In this document: in pieces, positions 37,794 to 51,299 of the stretch
Position numbering within the stretch: position 1 is the stretch's first letter
How the letters are laid out: each line of letters begins with the position of its first letter
NCBI GenBank assembly: GCA_003255065.1
Contig: QAOA01001448.1
Location: forward strand, 1,196,825 to 1,260,824
DNA from: Cercis canadensis
Taxonomy: Eukaryota > Streptophyta > Magnoliopsida > Fabales > Fabaceae
Direction: 5' to 3'
DNA: 64,000 bases
Translations under genes and position numbers: made by a program
The notes under the pieces: model-generated
The model's database searches: none
What the model saw: the letters and a program-made list of their open reading frames with translations, nothing else
What the model was told of the DNA's origin: nothing

Positions 37794-39031
37794 TGGCATT
37801 GGAGATGACTCATTGTTCTATTAACACTTGTTATCTCTGAGCTATGCCTCTGCCTTCCTGATCTGGTCTGGTTATTTTTCAGTCTTTGGTTGGATGGGCG
37901 TCTTCGGCTGAGCCCACTGGCTTTTAGGATAGAAATTCTAAAGAGAAAATTCTGTAAATTGAGGAATCGGTTTTCTCCTTTCAACATCGTAACGTAATCA
38001 TGATCTCCTTTGTGCCGGCACATCTGCAATGTTTGTGTCCAGTGCTAACAGAAATTAAGGAGGGAAAAAATAAAGACGTTGAAAAGATGAGAAATATTAA
38101 GCTGTATGTGGCACCTCATGCAGTTGGTTGGTTGTAAGTAAAAGATTTATTTAGTCCATGTTGAATTAGTCTCTTTTTTAAAAAAATTACTCGAAAATTT
38201 TATGATGATTTGTGAGTTCTTATTGCAGTAGCTTTCAATATATTACATTTTTCTTTACTGAATGCTTCACTAGCCCAGTGAAGTTGGAATTTTGCTTCGG
38301 AAGAAGCCCGATGAGTTTTCAATTTGACTGTGGCTTGGAAAATCTTCACCTCAGAGCTCAGTGGTGTTCTAACATTCCTGCGCTTAGAAAATGAAATTGA
38401 AAACAACCCAAAATAATGAGCTTGACCGGCTTGTCTCTGCATAATTCTCGTATTTCATTAACTAGTTTTGGGCTACGCTAGATATAGTATAATGATAAAG
38501 AATTTGGGTAATTTATAGGAAAACAGGTTCAAGTCTGTGTCGTTATTTTAGGAAAAAATAAAGAGTTCAAGATTTTCAACGTGAGTAGCATTACTCAGGA
38601 TTAATACATGATTTAAATTTTACTAATGAACAAATAAAAAATAAAAAAACTTACTAAAGAATATATGATACGAGCGTGCAAGCGCGATGCTGATATAAAT
38701 TCGATTAAGTACTTGTTTGGCGGTACTTTACATTTGCTTTTTTTGTTGTTTTGGGGTTAGAGCGTGTCCGAAGCCTTTAAATAGTTTCTTCGATGGTAAG
38801 GTAACAGGCCAGCACTCAGGCCGGCCCATGTATATTGAAGCGAGTGTAGATGTCAGCAAAAAATAAATTCTCTATCTTAGTAACTGACACATAATCACAG
38901 CAAAAAATAAATAAATCCGTCAAATTTCAGCCAGATGAAGAAGAAAGTTATGTTATGTTACGTAGCTCTAATTTTTTTATTTTTATTTTTTTTTATTTTT
39001 ATATGATGGCACAAAAACTCAGTCACCGAAG
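37794..39031. other. SNF4 3' flank and intergenic DNA
   Basis: Contains the presumed SNF4 3' UTR (to about 38.1 kb) and AT-rich DNA. A 60-codon plus frame at 38212-38394 shows no recognisable protein. Confidence 0.4.
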
Positions 39032-39282
39032 TCTCTCATCATTAGACCATATCTAATAACTTGAGGTTAAAATTCCAGTGAATAGTTCAATAAAAATAGC
39101 CATTGCTTAAATTAAGCAAGGAAATTACTGAAATTAGGAGAGCGATGACATGCATTNTCTCTCATCATTAGACCATATCTAATAACTTGAGGTTAAAATT
39201 CAAGTGAATAGTTCAATAAAAATAGCCATTGCTTAAATTAAGCAAGGAAATTACTGAAATTAGGAGAGCGATGACATGCATT
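39032..39282. repeat. Duplicated 125-bp stretch around a single N
   Basis: 39032-39156 and 39158-39282 are equal in length and differ at one base (CCAGTG against CAAGTG). The N at 39157 lies exactly between. This fits two haplotype contig ends placed side by side. Confidence 0.9.
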
Positions 39283-39542
39283 TTGGAAATTGAATGTTCA
39301 AAAATAAAATTCTATCCTCCTAAAGTATAGAAAACTACAATTGTTAAGCGGATTAAATTTATTGAAGATATGGATGAAGGGATTTGGACTTGGGTGGTGG
39401 ATTACCTTATCACTAATACTGGTTAAGCATTTGACCTTGCTGACATGGAAATAAAACATAAATTACAAGGGGGATGAGGGAATATGTTGAGTCAATTTCC
39501 AGCATCATATATACAGCAACCTGAGATAAAAAGAGATAGGTG

Positions 39543-42500
39543 TCAAGTTGGGATGAGAGCCAAAATCTGGTTCTTGATTCTTCCCATGCACATTTGGATT
39601 TCTCTGTAAATAGGAAGGTTCTGAGGACAACATGGATGCAGGCTGGTAACGGCGGAGTCTAATATCTGAGCCACATCAGCTGGAGGGTATTGTCGTTCAG
39701 TACAAGTCTGCAAGTTTCAGGATATTTAAGTCTGGTTTGCAAAATGAAGTCCAAGAATGTAAACAAATGTATGCTATATTCTCATCGACGGCATGGGAAA
39801 GAGGGAAAAATGGAGATGAAAACACAATAGCCAATAAGTTGTGCAGTAAAACCTGATGGAAGTATTTTGTAGCCAGTATAAGTTTAACAAGGAAATACGT
39901 TTGGGGAAATAAGGATTGTTATATGCTTAACTAGTTAATTGATAAAATAACATCACCTGTATCATGATTAACGTAGCAACACAGGAAGCGATAAGCTCAG
40001 AAGGAATTTGAACATCAACTTTGTCAGACTCATTATGCAATTTTGGATCAGATGCATCACTAAGTAAAGATTCTGATGCACAGTAAACTGACTGATTATG
40101 GTGACCGAAACTGCCATTAATTTGTTCCTGGGACCTCATCACAGGTAGCCTAGAGTTGGAGGCCAACTGCTGATAATCAATAGAATCCAATGCCTGGCCA
40201 ATCCTCATGAAAGTGTCTTCACCTTCCTTTGTCGAAGACAATGCCTGATTATAGCATCAAAAGATATTTAGATTACTCATGAACAAGCATTGCATAATTT
40301 TTTAGCAACAAGGGGCACACTGTCAGAATTCAGTCATTTTCTGACTGCCTAAAGTAAATACATAAATTGCTTGGAATGGATGAAGCAATGGAGGATCAAG
40401 AATAGTGAGAATATTAAGCAAGGACTCCGAGAAATGCAAATAATCAGAGTCCTTATATTAGCAAAAATGTTAAAAATCATTTTAATATATAATTCATAAT
40501 AACTGCAGGGGATCCTTAGTCCCTCAATACCTGAATTGCAGCATCCACCATGGCATGTGCTCTGAGCCTGGATCCTTTGATAATTTCAATAACAGTTGAT
40601 CCCAAGTCTTGTGATAGAGAAATATCCAATGTACTGGGAAGACCATCATGAATACTGAAACTTGCTTGGGGATTCATCCATGGTGGCAGAGAGTTTCCTG
40701 TGTAAGTATTGCGTTGCCTCAAATGAAGCAAAGCAGAAGAAACCTGAAAATGAAGTAACCAATAAAATGTTGCATCAGGGTCAAAGCAGAGAGTTATACT
40801 GAAAGTAATCATAATCCATGGAAGCCACATGCCTGCCCACTGGCTTCCTTTAGCTGTACAAGTACCGTGGCGTAATGCTTCTTGAAAGAGTCTGAATCTT
40901 TTAAGCAATCTGTGTCATTTTGGTTTTCCATTATGTCACTGTTTGTATTCCTGAGCTCCATTAATAACGATTCCTGTAAGTTGTCCACAACCCCACCACC
41001 AAAAGAAAAAGTTAGTGAGATCACCAACAGATGAATACCACTAACCACTGAAAAAGCACCTAAATAAGTAGGGCACATGAAATCCAGGACATGATTTCCA
41101 AATGAACTGCATAAAACTTGTCTTATTTTATGTGCATATAGACCTTTTTATCTAGAGCACGAGTCAGCTCAGAAAGGGCATGTATATCAGCTTCCCTAGC
41201 TTGATGATGTGTCACTGTACAAGATTGACCATATGCTGCTTGGTGCGTGCTAACGTTATCAACGGTAACAGCCTTTGTCTGCACAATGGCATGACTAACA
41301 TCACCCTGAAAGAAACATTTTTTGCAATTTTTAGGATACATAATGTGTCTCTATTTCCAACATCAAAATTTCACCTGTGGACATGGAAACCTAGATAGCC
41401 AACCTATGTGTAAAGGACAGAGGATTCAACAAGATTACAACTTGAACTTCAAGGTCTTAACTTTAGCCAATTTTAAGGATAAGAGTGAAACATCTGAATG
41501 GAGGTTTTTCTTTAGTAAAAAATAGTAAGAATACCAACAAATATTGACAGTGCAGGGTTCAGGTGAAAACACACTTGGTTATAGAAGGCAAAATGATAAT
41601 GAGATACAAACACAGCATCGTTACGTTATCTAATTTTTTTTCCCCATTTAATTTGCAATTAAAACCAATCTCTCACTTCCCAATATATTAATGGTCTAGA
41701 AGAGGTGCCAAAATTACAACTGTCACAGTTCAACGCAGTCACAAACTAGTTTCTAAATTCTAATCCATTGAAATTCCTATCCAGTAGCATACACTTGTCA
41801 AAACATATAAATTGAATGCATAAAAAGAAAGCATGAGCACCAAAGACATTTCCTTTTTTATTGGGGGGAAAAGCATAAAGGAACTGCAACATAATTTACC
41901 AAGGATACAGAATTTTGACTTAATAGAAGTGTATTATACTTGTTATTGATAAGCAATCTAACCTTTCCCTGCTTTACCAAAGTACTTGAAGTGGTGGGTG
42001 CCTTCTCTACGGGTCCAGTTGAAGGATATGTCATACAACCGCCACAATTTGAACTTCCATTCATCTGCGGCTCTTTAGTCATAAAAGAGACTTTGCCTGC
42101 AGGCCCTGCACCATTCTGTCTTCTCAGAGCTTCGGGCATATTATCTAATGGATTCAAAGGCATGCAATCAATATCCTGCAGAAAAAAATTCACTGATTTA
42201 AAAAAGACAACTAAATCTAGAAATTAGATTCATATTTCCCAACCATGGGAATTTTCTTCAATAAGGAGGAAAAACAAAAAACAGAATCAGAACCAACTCA
42301 GTTTTGAAGGAAATTTAAATTAAGATCTTATACTGAAAATTTAGATTCAACTCAAACAAAACTATGTTATGATGGAAAAAATGCTGTCAGGAAGTGATGG
42401 GAAAACTTGACTTCTCCGTCATTGAATACAACAAGAATACAACACCTCACAAAGCATTTGAATATTTCACACTTGACCAAATTATTATGGTCCAACTTAA

Positions 42501-45500
42501 GGGAGAAAAATAAAATGTTGGAAGGGATGGGATAGCCCAAATACATTTTGTAAGTTAAATTAGTATGCATACTGTACCATCATTAACTACCACACTTGGA
42601 AACAAATGTGGCAGAAGATACCGGTTATTTTAAAAGAACACATACACAATTAACATTCAAATTGCAAACAAACAAACTAGAGGTAAGATAAAAGATTAAG
42701 TTTTTTTAAACATTTCCCAATCAGCCAAAACTTGTTAGCTTTAAATAGTTCCAATCCATTGAATCAGAAAGTATTACACTTGATCCTGTGCCAGTAATAT
42801 TAATTCATTATTAACTGTAGTAGGAAGCAAAGTGAATAATGAAAAATAATAAAACAATATCCATCCCTTTGTTATTAATATATATACCCACCATATTACC
42901 ATGCTGATGATGGAAACTTTTATCTTAGATTTAAAACTACCTCCTGAAGAAAGGCTATAAAAGTTATATATAAAAACAAAGGCCCAATAATTGGAGATCA
43001 TATTACCATGACAAATTCAACCCCTAATTCAGGGCGGTCAAACTGAACCCTGCACTTGTCATGATCAACTGTGAGCACACTCCCATCATGAACCTCCCTT
43101 GTTTTTGGGTGAAGAGCAATTACTCGTTGTCCAACAAATAAAGGTCTTGCTAAATCTGTTGGAAGTCCATCCCTAATACCAGTACGAAGTTCAGTGTAAT
43201 GCTTCCTCACAGATTCCCGATACTGCTCAAGTTTTTGTCTTTCTTCACATAGGAAGTGTTCAGAAAACCTGCGAGGTTTTCCAAGGGAACTGCAGAAACA
43301 AACAAATGCACTGTCAAATAAGTCCTTTCCATATGTACAATACTGTTCACAAGGTCTAGTGGTAGAGTCATGCTAACCACAAAAGAACCATATACCTTTT
43401 TATAACACTCCACTCAACATGAGTTAGCCTTGGGATATTCCCTAGTCCAACATGATTTAAGTACTCCATGAACTCCCTTTTGGCAAACCATGGAAAATCA
43501 ATTGCACTATAAAACCATTCAAAAGTACACCATCTACGGACCATAGAAGATGACAAACAACCACTAAGCTTTTCCTGCAAAGTTACATATGAAATTACAA
43601 GAAAACTTAATGCACTTCAAAGCTTAAGAAAGCTGAACCTATTTAAATGAAGAGAAAGCTTTACCTTTAAACATAATGCCCTGTCTTGGAGGGGAGTAGA
43701 GTATTTATTAGATCGACTTTTCAATATGTTCTGAGAGGACTTCTCTTTTGGCATGAATTTTCTCTGCAGACTCATTTTACGTCTACTTCTCTGTTTAGTT
43801 GGTAAACTAACTTCACCTACAAGTGAAACTTCTCCAGTTGATACAGTTAAATCTTTCTGATCACTACCCAAGGAGCTCTCTGATGATCTAACTGACTTCA
43901 ACTGTTTTGGGAGAGTAAAAACCTGACCAGTGTGTTTTCCTTTCATCACTGGCTTGTTCTCTTCAACTATCGCCTACAGTACATAAGCAGCATCTTTGAT
44001 GAATACAGTATAAATATAAGTTAAGCATCATTTAAAGAGGTTATAGCAACTAAAACTTTTTACATATATAATATGAAACGGACAAGAAAAACAGGACATA
44101 TGTCTACATTCATATTATTGTTTTTTTCACTTATCATGTGTGTATATTCTATCATATATGATTTCTTACATCAATTATCTATGTGCCTATCCATACAAAT
44201 GAAGGGAGTGTATCATAAAAGGAAACTGCTCTATTATGAGAGTACTCAGTAATAGGAGCTTATTGCATCCACTGAATCAATCAACGATAACATGCATTGA
44301 ATAACAGTTCGGATGACTTTTTATATGATCAAGTGACTTGTGAGCTCCTCTCATCACCTCATGTAAGGTGCTTGTGTGTGCATGATATTCCCTTGAGAAT
44401 ATATGCAGCAAACAAGCTTTCAAAATGCCGTGAAAAGATTAAACCAAACAAATTTTGATGGCAAGTTGAAACTGGATATAAATGGATTGCTAAACAGCAT
44501 AAAATAACAACTAGCTGCAATTTCAACATTTTCATGCCTTCAAATCAGATAGAAGACTTAATTCTAGGAACTATTTTTCTAATTGATAATATTACTCAAG
44601 ACTAATTCCAATTCAACCCTTTTGACATGTTAGCAAAGTCCTGGATGATTAACAGGCAACATCACATAATTCTAAGGGGTAAAATGATTTTCTACTAATC
44701 AAGAAAATTAGCATTCACTTCCACAGGACCAATGGGATATACATGGGATAATGAATATCTAGATTACTTGCCTACCTCATTATTCAAGGGATCAATTGGA
44801 TGAGAATTCAGCTTTGCATTTGAAATCTGCAACCAGAGAAAAAGTTGCCCTTCATTAACTACTTGCAGATAAAAAGAATTGACAAATGGGAGGTGGCACA
44901 ATGGCAGAGATGAGTACTGTTTTGTTGGACAAGGATAATAATTGAAGAACTATCAACAAGGATACAAATATGATCAGCTCACATTCTGCCATATAATATA
45001 GTAACTATGCAAAACCAATTGGCCTTTCTAACTAGTCTTCTGCTTCTTATAAGGCAATACTACCATTAATTAACAAATATAAGTTACTAAAGAAAGACAA
45101 GAACAAATTTTCAACCCTACATGTTTTACCCTATATCCCTGATTTCTGTTTAAAAACCAGTGACTTATAATTATACAGCTTTATACTCTTAGTAATCAAG
45201 CAATAGACAAGGGGGGTACCTGGAAATTATAAGATAATTCCACATGCCAGTATATGCACTATTTCATTACTGTTGCACCACCAACTGGGAATTGGTCCCA
45301 CTAACTGATTTGGAAGTCAATATTACTTTCATTTATGAAGCCATATTATACAGCATCTATTATTCTGTACAGTCATTAATTTACACTTTGCCGATGCCTT
45401 CCAATGTATCATCCATTTGATAAAGTATTACTAGAATAAACTACATTCTTACCCTTGAAACCGTGGGCTTGCGCTTCCTTTTCCATGTTCTATCAGCGGA

Positions 45501-48500
45501 GAGAAGCTGTTCTTTCGATTCAGAGAGAGCATTAGCATCATTTGTCAATTCCTTTCCAAGTTTAGACTTTCGTGAGTTTGAAACCTCAACACCATGAACA
45601 ACCTTTTGCTTTGGACCTGGGATTTTAATTCTGTCTCTGTTCTGGCTTGTCGATGTAGCCTCAGGTAAACCAGACTTCTCATCTTTATCTAAAGTCATTA
45701 TTTCTTCCTTCAACTGGACAGATGATTCTAGATGGGGGAGGGTGACATAAAATGAATTTGGATCATTTGGAAAGTTTGTTCAAAATCTCAACATTTACAG
45801 CAACAACAAAGTTACAAGATTTTAGTTCTGGGTATATAAGAAAATATTTTTATTTGGTTATTCCCTCCCTCCTCCCTCTGTGTGTAAGTGTGTGTTCTGT
45901 GTCCACATGTATGTGCATATGTGTCTATTACAAAATAAAATAGATTACCAATGACCCAACTCTTACCAGATTCCATTGTAGCTGATGGCATCATTACAGA
46001 CAGGTCAGCCAAAGTCTGCAAAGCATCCAAGGCAGAGCTTTCATCTGTGGGATAAAATAAATAAAGAAATACTATGAGATAAAGCTGGAAGAAAAGGAGA
46101 AATTAATTTTACAAAAATCCAACCATCCACCTTGCCCCAGGGACAAGGGAGGAAAAAGAATTACAAGACAGATGGTTGGCAGAAACAATTTGCAGAGACA
46201 TGGGTAGTAACAGAGTTACCTCCAAAGAAAAGTTTCTTGCTTCTTTTCCTCTGACCTTTCACAGAGAATTGCTCAGATTTAGCATTAGTAACCTCAATAT
46301 CAACCTTTTCTCTTGAAGAACTAATGTTAAGTCCTTCTTCAGTGCCACTACATGCTTCTCCGCCATCATCAAGTAGATGGTTTCCAACATTTTCCACTTT
46401 CTCTTTCTTTCTATAAATTTTCTTCCCCTTCCCATGAAAGTCAACTGTGCCTACATCTTCCATGTCCATCAAGGAACTGGTATCTCTAGCAAATTCTCCA
46501 TTTTCAGCTCCCCTGCTTTCTATACTACCTTCCAACCACTCTTCATCCACAGAAGCATTGCAAAACTTGACACGAGCTGTCTCAGAATTTTGATGCTAGA
46601 AAATAAATCAGGAAATAATTAATCCAAAAGTTTAAAACAGCAATCAATCAAGCACAAGCAAGTCAATCACAAAGCTTGGCATAAGCTGTATTTGAATGTT
46701 GGCACTGGACCACAAGTTCAGAAAGCAACTAACTCATCTGGAGCAATAATATAGCCAAAACACAAAATGTGGGTGAACACTTTAATACCTTCCTTTCCCA
46801 GCTCTGAACAGGTGAGGACTTCTGCTCTGCTCTTCTGTATTGTGTTTGAGAAACCTGGGGAGAGCCTCCTCTTTGTGCAGCTTCAGTTAATGCCAATGCC
46901 GCAACATGAGCGACGTCATCATCATTAGCATCAACCTCTGACTTCAGGCTTCTTTTATTAGGTGATACATAATTTTCCCTACCATCTTTCTTATAAGAGT
47001 AGGAAATTGGGACACGAGGTGTCCTTTTCCCAACTGCACGAGGCTGGGTACCTGATATAAATAACAACCATCGAAATTGCAATTTAAACTGTAAAATCTG
47101 CTACATATCATGAGAATATATTATCAAGGATATGAATGATAACAATTCTATTTTCTTAATAAAAGAAATAAGAACAACAACAATTCTATTGAGTTGATAA
47201 TACTACTCAGATTTTAGCATTCAAGTTCAATAAAGTTGAAGGGAAGTGTTCAAGCTGCATGGTCTATGCTAATTAGTGTGGAGGGGTAAAATGAAACGAT
47301 ACTTCAAGAAGAGTATACTTCGGAATTCATACAGAGTGGAAGCAAATCTTGCCAAAGGCAAATGATACATGAATTCATTAGTGCATACCAGACTACATCC
47401 AGAAGTTAATGCTTCATCATTACTTTCTGCAACTCAATTCCTTTTCATAACACTTTATATCATCTGGACCACAACCTTATTAAAGTGTTAATCGCAATGA
47501 AAAAGAAGACTTCAACAATAACAGACACATATATTAACATCTTGCATGATGATGAACTTCTTTCTCTTCAGTAAATCCCATTTAGATATGGTTAGCATTC
47601 CATTAGTACTCGAATAAAGTCCAAACACCTAAAGAAAAGCATGGGTAAACATCTTCATAGGAGTTAGCCCCAGTGCGAGGCAGAGGGGGGATGTCAACCC
47701 TATTTGAAGTGAACTCTATCAATCTAGCATTCTTCCATGTCCGACAAGACCATTACTTTCCAGAAAAGACAGAACCTTCTCATCATGACAGGAAAAAAAA
47801 GGGTGGCAATTGGTAGAAGAGCAAGATTCCCTTCATGTGCCAAAAAAGGGGTGGGTGAATGTAACAGGTGATTCACCTTCAACCCGCCTTCTCTTCAATA
47901 AAGAGAGGCAACCATCATTGGAAGCAATCGACTGAGACTGAATAGTATCTTTTGAGACGCTAAGCTGAAATTTCCCACGCTTTCGTTTCAAAGGTTTCCG
48001 AGACCCTGGTGCATCATTGCTCTCCCTTTCACTATCACTCCCTTCCTGTGAATTTCCAGTTCACAAAATTAAGACTCAGGATACATGTTGAAAGACAAAA
48101 AAAATAACAAAGCAAACCAAACTCAGCACAAATCTGACTATGTCAAAGATCAATATGTCACAACCAACACAAAAAGAGATGAGAAACAATGGCCAATAAT
48201 CATAACAGATTTTTATTTTTATTTTCATTTTCAGCATAGCAGTCCTACAAAATGTCAATCTTACAGCAGAAAAAACAATAGCTTCAGAGCAAATAAAAAA
48301 CGAAAATTAACTTTGATACACCAGTCACATCAGACAACCAGAATCCTACAGGAGCACCAAATTTCAACTGAAAATTTAAACTTTAACCTTACCAGTACAT
48401 TATAGTGATCTGTCATCATTGCTATGAGGCCAACAACAGAAGCTGTCCCCTCTGGCAGAGATAAGTAAGCCTGCAAATTAATGGTACATCAAATGAACAG

Positions 48501-50161
48501 CTTTTAGTTTCAATGACCCTTAAACTAAAAGAACTACACACCATTAATAAGTCAGTTCATGATAAGTAGAAGTCTAGAACTAAGAAACTTGCAACATCCA
48601 AACTTCCCAAGACTAATTGGGAAATATGTGGTTTCAAGTGGACCTAAAACAATACAAGTTGGTAAAATTACATGAATTGTTTCCAACGATGGCTTTTATT
48701 TATTTATTTTACTAAATACATAGGGGAGGGAGGAAATCCAGAGGGGCTTGAACAGGGGTTAGAACCCAAGACCCCAAGCTCACCCGTACCCAGTGGTGCA
48801 GCCCATGACCATCTGGGCATGTGCCCATTGTCATTTTGCCATCTATGGCCTGATCTCAAATAACTCACCCAGTTTGGAGAAGGCTGAGAGAGATAGGGAA
48901 AAGGAGGAATAAGAACAAAAGTCCAACCTTCAAGAGATGGAAACCAAACTTCAATCAATCAGTTTCTATAAAAGGTCATAAAATTTTTAGTGGAATAAAA
49001 AAAATACATCACACCTAATTTCCTGATTTGAGAGCAAATTATAGACAATAATGCTCATCTAGTTACAGGTTAAGCTAGTATTATGTACCCGATTCATATT
49101 GTAAAGAGCCTCCACCATTTCAGTGGATCTGTTACGTACAACAGCAGCCACCTGAATTCAAATAAACCAATAAGAATGGAGAATAACAATAACATTAAAT
49201 GATTATGATTATGATAATGATAATGATATACAGAAGAAAGAACAAGCACGGTTGTCTATGAATATCCAAATAAACAAATGGGATAATGACAGAAAATAAC
49301 AGCAGAAGCATACCTTCTTCCAATCTTTTCCATACTTCCGGTATGCTTCGTAAAATCGCTGTAGTTCCTCCTTGCTCCACTGACTTCCCAGTTTATCAGA
49401 CAACTTTTTCTTCTGTGCAAAAGACACAGCAAACAAGAAAATAAATAATGTCTAGAGCATGTAGCATAATGAATATAAATCAATTAAAGTTCATATGCGT
49501 ATATAATATGAACTCTTATTAAATATAATACACATATATTAACACCCATACTATATTGGAATAAAACTAGGAGCTACCACTATCAGTTAACAACTGTTCT
49601 GACAAAATACGTCATCAAGCAAGACAGAGAGATTTTTTTTTTCTTTTGATAACAAAAAAAAAACTTCATCGAGAAGAGAAGGACAACGAATAAGACATTA
49701 TTCAAAACCAGCTAAAAACAGAAAGGCAGAACCCAAAAAAAAAAAAGGAAAAGAGAATATCGGCACAAAAGTGCAGCCCAATCAGTTTGAAAACGTGTTA
49801 AAAGAAACACACTAAAAAGGCCATGAACCTTAACCCACATAGGGATGTAGAACACAAGTCTATCCCAAAATAATGAGATGGCTGAAGCCACTGCTGAATA
49901 TCCAAACACAAGCACTAAACGTCAGCAAAAAGCCTTGTGCTCCTCGCCACGAAAAATATTTTCCAAGTTAGTAGGGCAGGCCCAAGACTCCCCAAAAACA
50001 GCAAAACTTCCGACCCTCCATTAGCAAAACCAAAAAGATATTTAACTAACACATACCCGTTGCTTATTTTTATTTGAGTTAACTCCATCTTTCTCAGGAG
50101 AGACCTCATTTAAACTTGAAAACCGCTTATTCACACTTCTAGATTTCCTTGTTGGCGCCAT
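39543..50161 (-). CDS. ALY: ALWAYS EARLY protein (LIN-9/Mip130 homologue, DREAM/MuvB-type complex)
   Basis: Nineteen coding exons: 50057-50161, 49314-49412, 49089-49151, 48393-48470, 47877-48045, 46789-47051, 46220-46595, 45967-46044, 45453-45727, 44776-44826, 43665-43973, 43396-43574, 43007-43289, 41963-42175, 41144-41305, 40833-40973, 40531-40743, 39957-40244, 39543-39707. Total 3510 nt, 1169 aa. Nuclear LIN-9 proteins act with MYB, E2F and RB in cell-cycle gene control. Seen: SANT domain (about 45-95; [20 protein letters not shown]); long charged linker; DIRP domain (about 630-735; [35 protein letters not shown]); Tudor-like strand region ([20 protein letters not shown]); conserved C-terminus ([26 protein letters not shown]). 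Length is near Arabidopsis ALY3 (about 1.1 kb aa class); ALY2 or ALY3 not distinguished. The intron after 40833 needs a GC donor. Start ATG at 50161 gives [13 protein letters not shown]. Confidence 0.96.
48690..48850 (-). mobile_element. SINE-like tRNA-derived repeat in an ALY intron
   Basis: On the minus strand it has a B-box GGTTCTAACCC (48748-48758 region) preceded by a tRNA-like head (GATGGTCATGGGCTGCACC) and followed by a short body ending in TAAATAAATAAAA. Size about 160 bp, between ALY exons 3 and 4. The block order resembles the 22.74-kb element. Family and insertion duplications not verified. Confidence 0.45.
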
Positions 50162-50175
50162 TATCCTTTACCTAT

Positions 50176-51224
50176 CTGTAAAAATAGTAAAAGCAAGGTC
50201 AGTAACAATCAACAAAAATTACCTCAATTAAAACTCAGCTAGTGAACTTATCAATGATGCATATCGTCAGCCTTTTTACTTTTCCTTTTCCTCCACTACT
50301 TGGAAAGCATGGTCAATAATATTACCTTACATGCCTCTTACCATTCTGACATGATATATAAATTATACATCTTTCTGATAGGTGATAAATAATCATCGGA
50401 AACCAGATGACTGCAAATAATTAGAGGAAAAAGATTCAACCACATCATTGAGGGTATTCGTTATTTATTATTATTTTTTATTCACTTGGAAGTGGTTTAT
50501 TTTTAGTCAAATACAACCAAATCATTAATTACAGTGATAGTTGCTCTTATTTTATCCAAATTGCATATTATAAAATTTCATGTGCTACAAATGCTCTGTA
50601 TTGTCTCTACACTGATATAGCAGCTTCTAATTGAACTCAAACTTCAATGTCGGTTTGGAATAAAATCAAATCTTAAATACATTGGCCCTTCCCCGCTTCC
50701 CAAAAATAAGTAAAGGCATCAGTTTAATATGTAAAATCAGTACAAGCCTAAGTGATGCACCCAAAACACAATAAGCAGCAAAATTTTAAGAATTGGAAAG
50801 ATAAACAAAACCAATCAATAATCAAGTCTTCACACTCGAAGCAGAAGTTCTCACAATCACATCGCATTTTGCAATTAGCATCGAGCTTCGCAACATCCAA
50901 ATTCTTCAGAACATGTAACCCCTAAACAACCCCTCCCCCCCAAAAAAAAAAANAAAAAAAATTAGAAAGGAAAAAAGAACGGAGAATCAAATATGCTAAA
51001 AGAGACAAATTAAAGCATCAGTCAAGTAAAAACATCTAGCACCAAACAGCTTTAGAAAAAAAATCGTGATAAAAACAACAACATTATAATCAAAACCTAT
51101 TAATACACGACAAAAGCCAAATTTCTAATAAAAGTAGATATTTCGAAGATCAAATAAATTTTGTATCTTCAAATCCAAACCCTAAAGTGTAGATCGGATA
51201 GTAAAATTGCTCTGGGGCGCTTAC
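50176..51224 (-). other. Leader intron of ALY
   Basis: The minus strand shows a donor AAGCG/GTAAGCGCC at 51224 and an acceptor TTTTTACAG ending at 50176, 14 bp before the ATG. The leader exon (from 51225, extending to about 51.3 kb) includes GAGA-rich/CT-rich sequence. The intron contains an assembly N (50953) in a poly-A run. Confidence 0.6.
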
Positions 51225-51299
51225 CGCTTGTAGGGTTTATCCAATTTTCACGCATGGGAGAAAGAGAGAGAAGTGGCAGGGTTTAGAGAGAGAATGAGT

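Noticed and set aside
48704-48958. 84-codon minus frame rich in Pro and Trp
   Set aside because: It covers the SINE-like repeat in an ALY intron and has no conserved protein character.
49630-50010. Possible LINE 3' end in ALY intron 1 (poly-T start, TTTGATAAC block)
   Set aside because: No coding similarity, no second boundary and no flanking duplication could be found.
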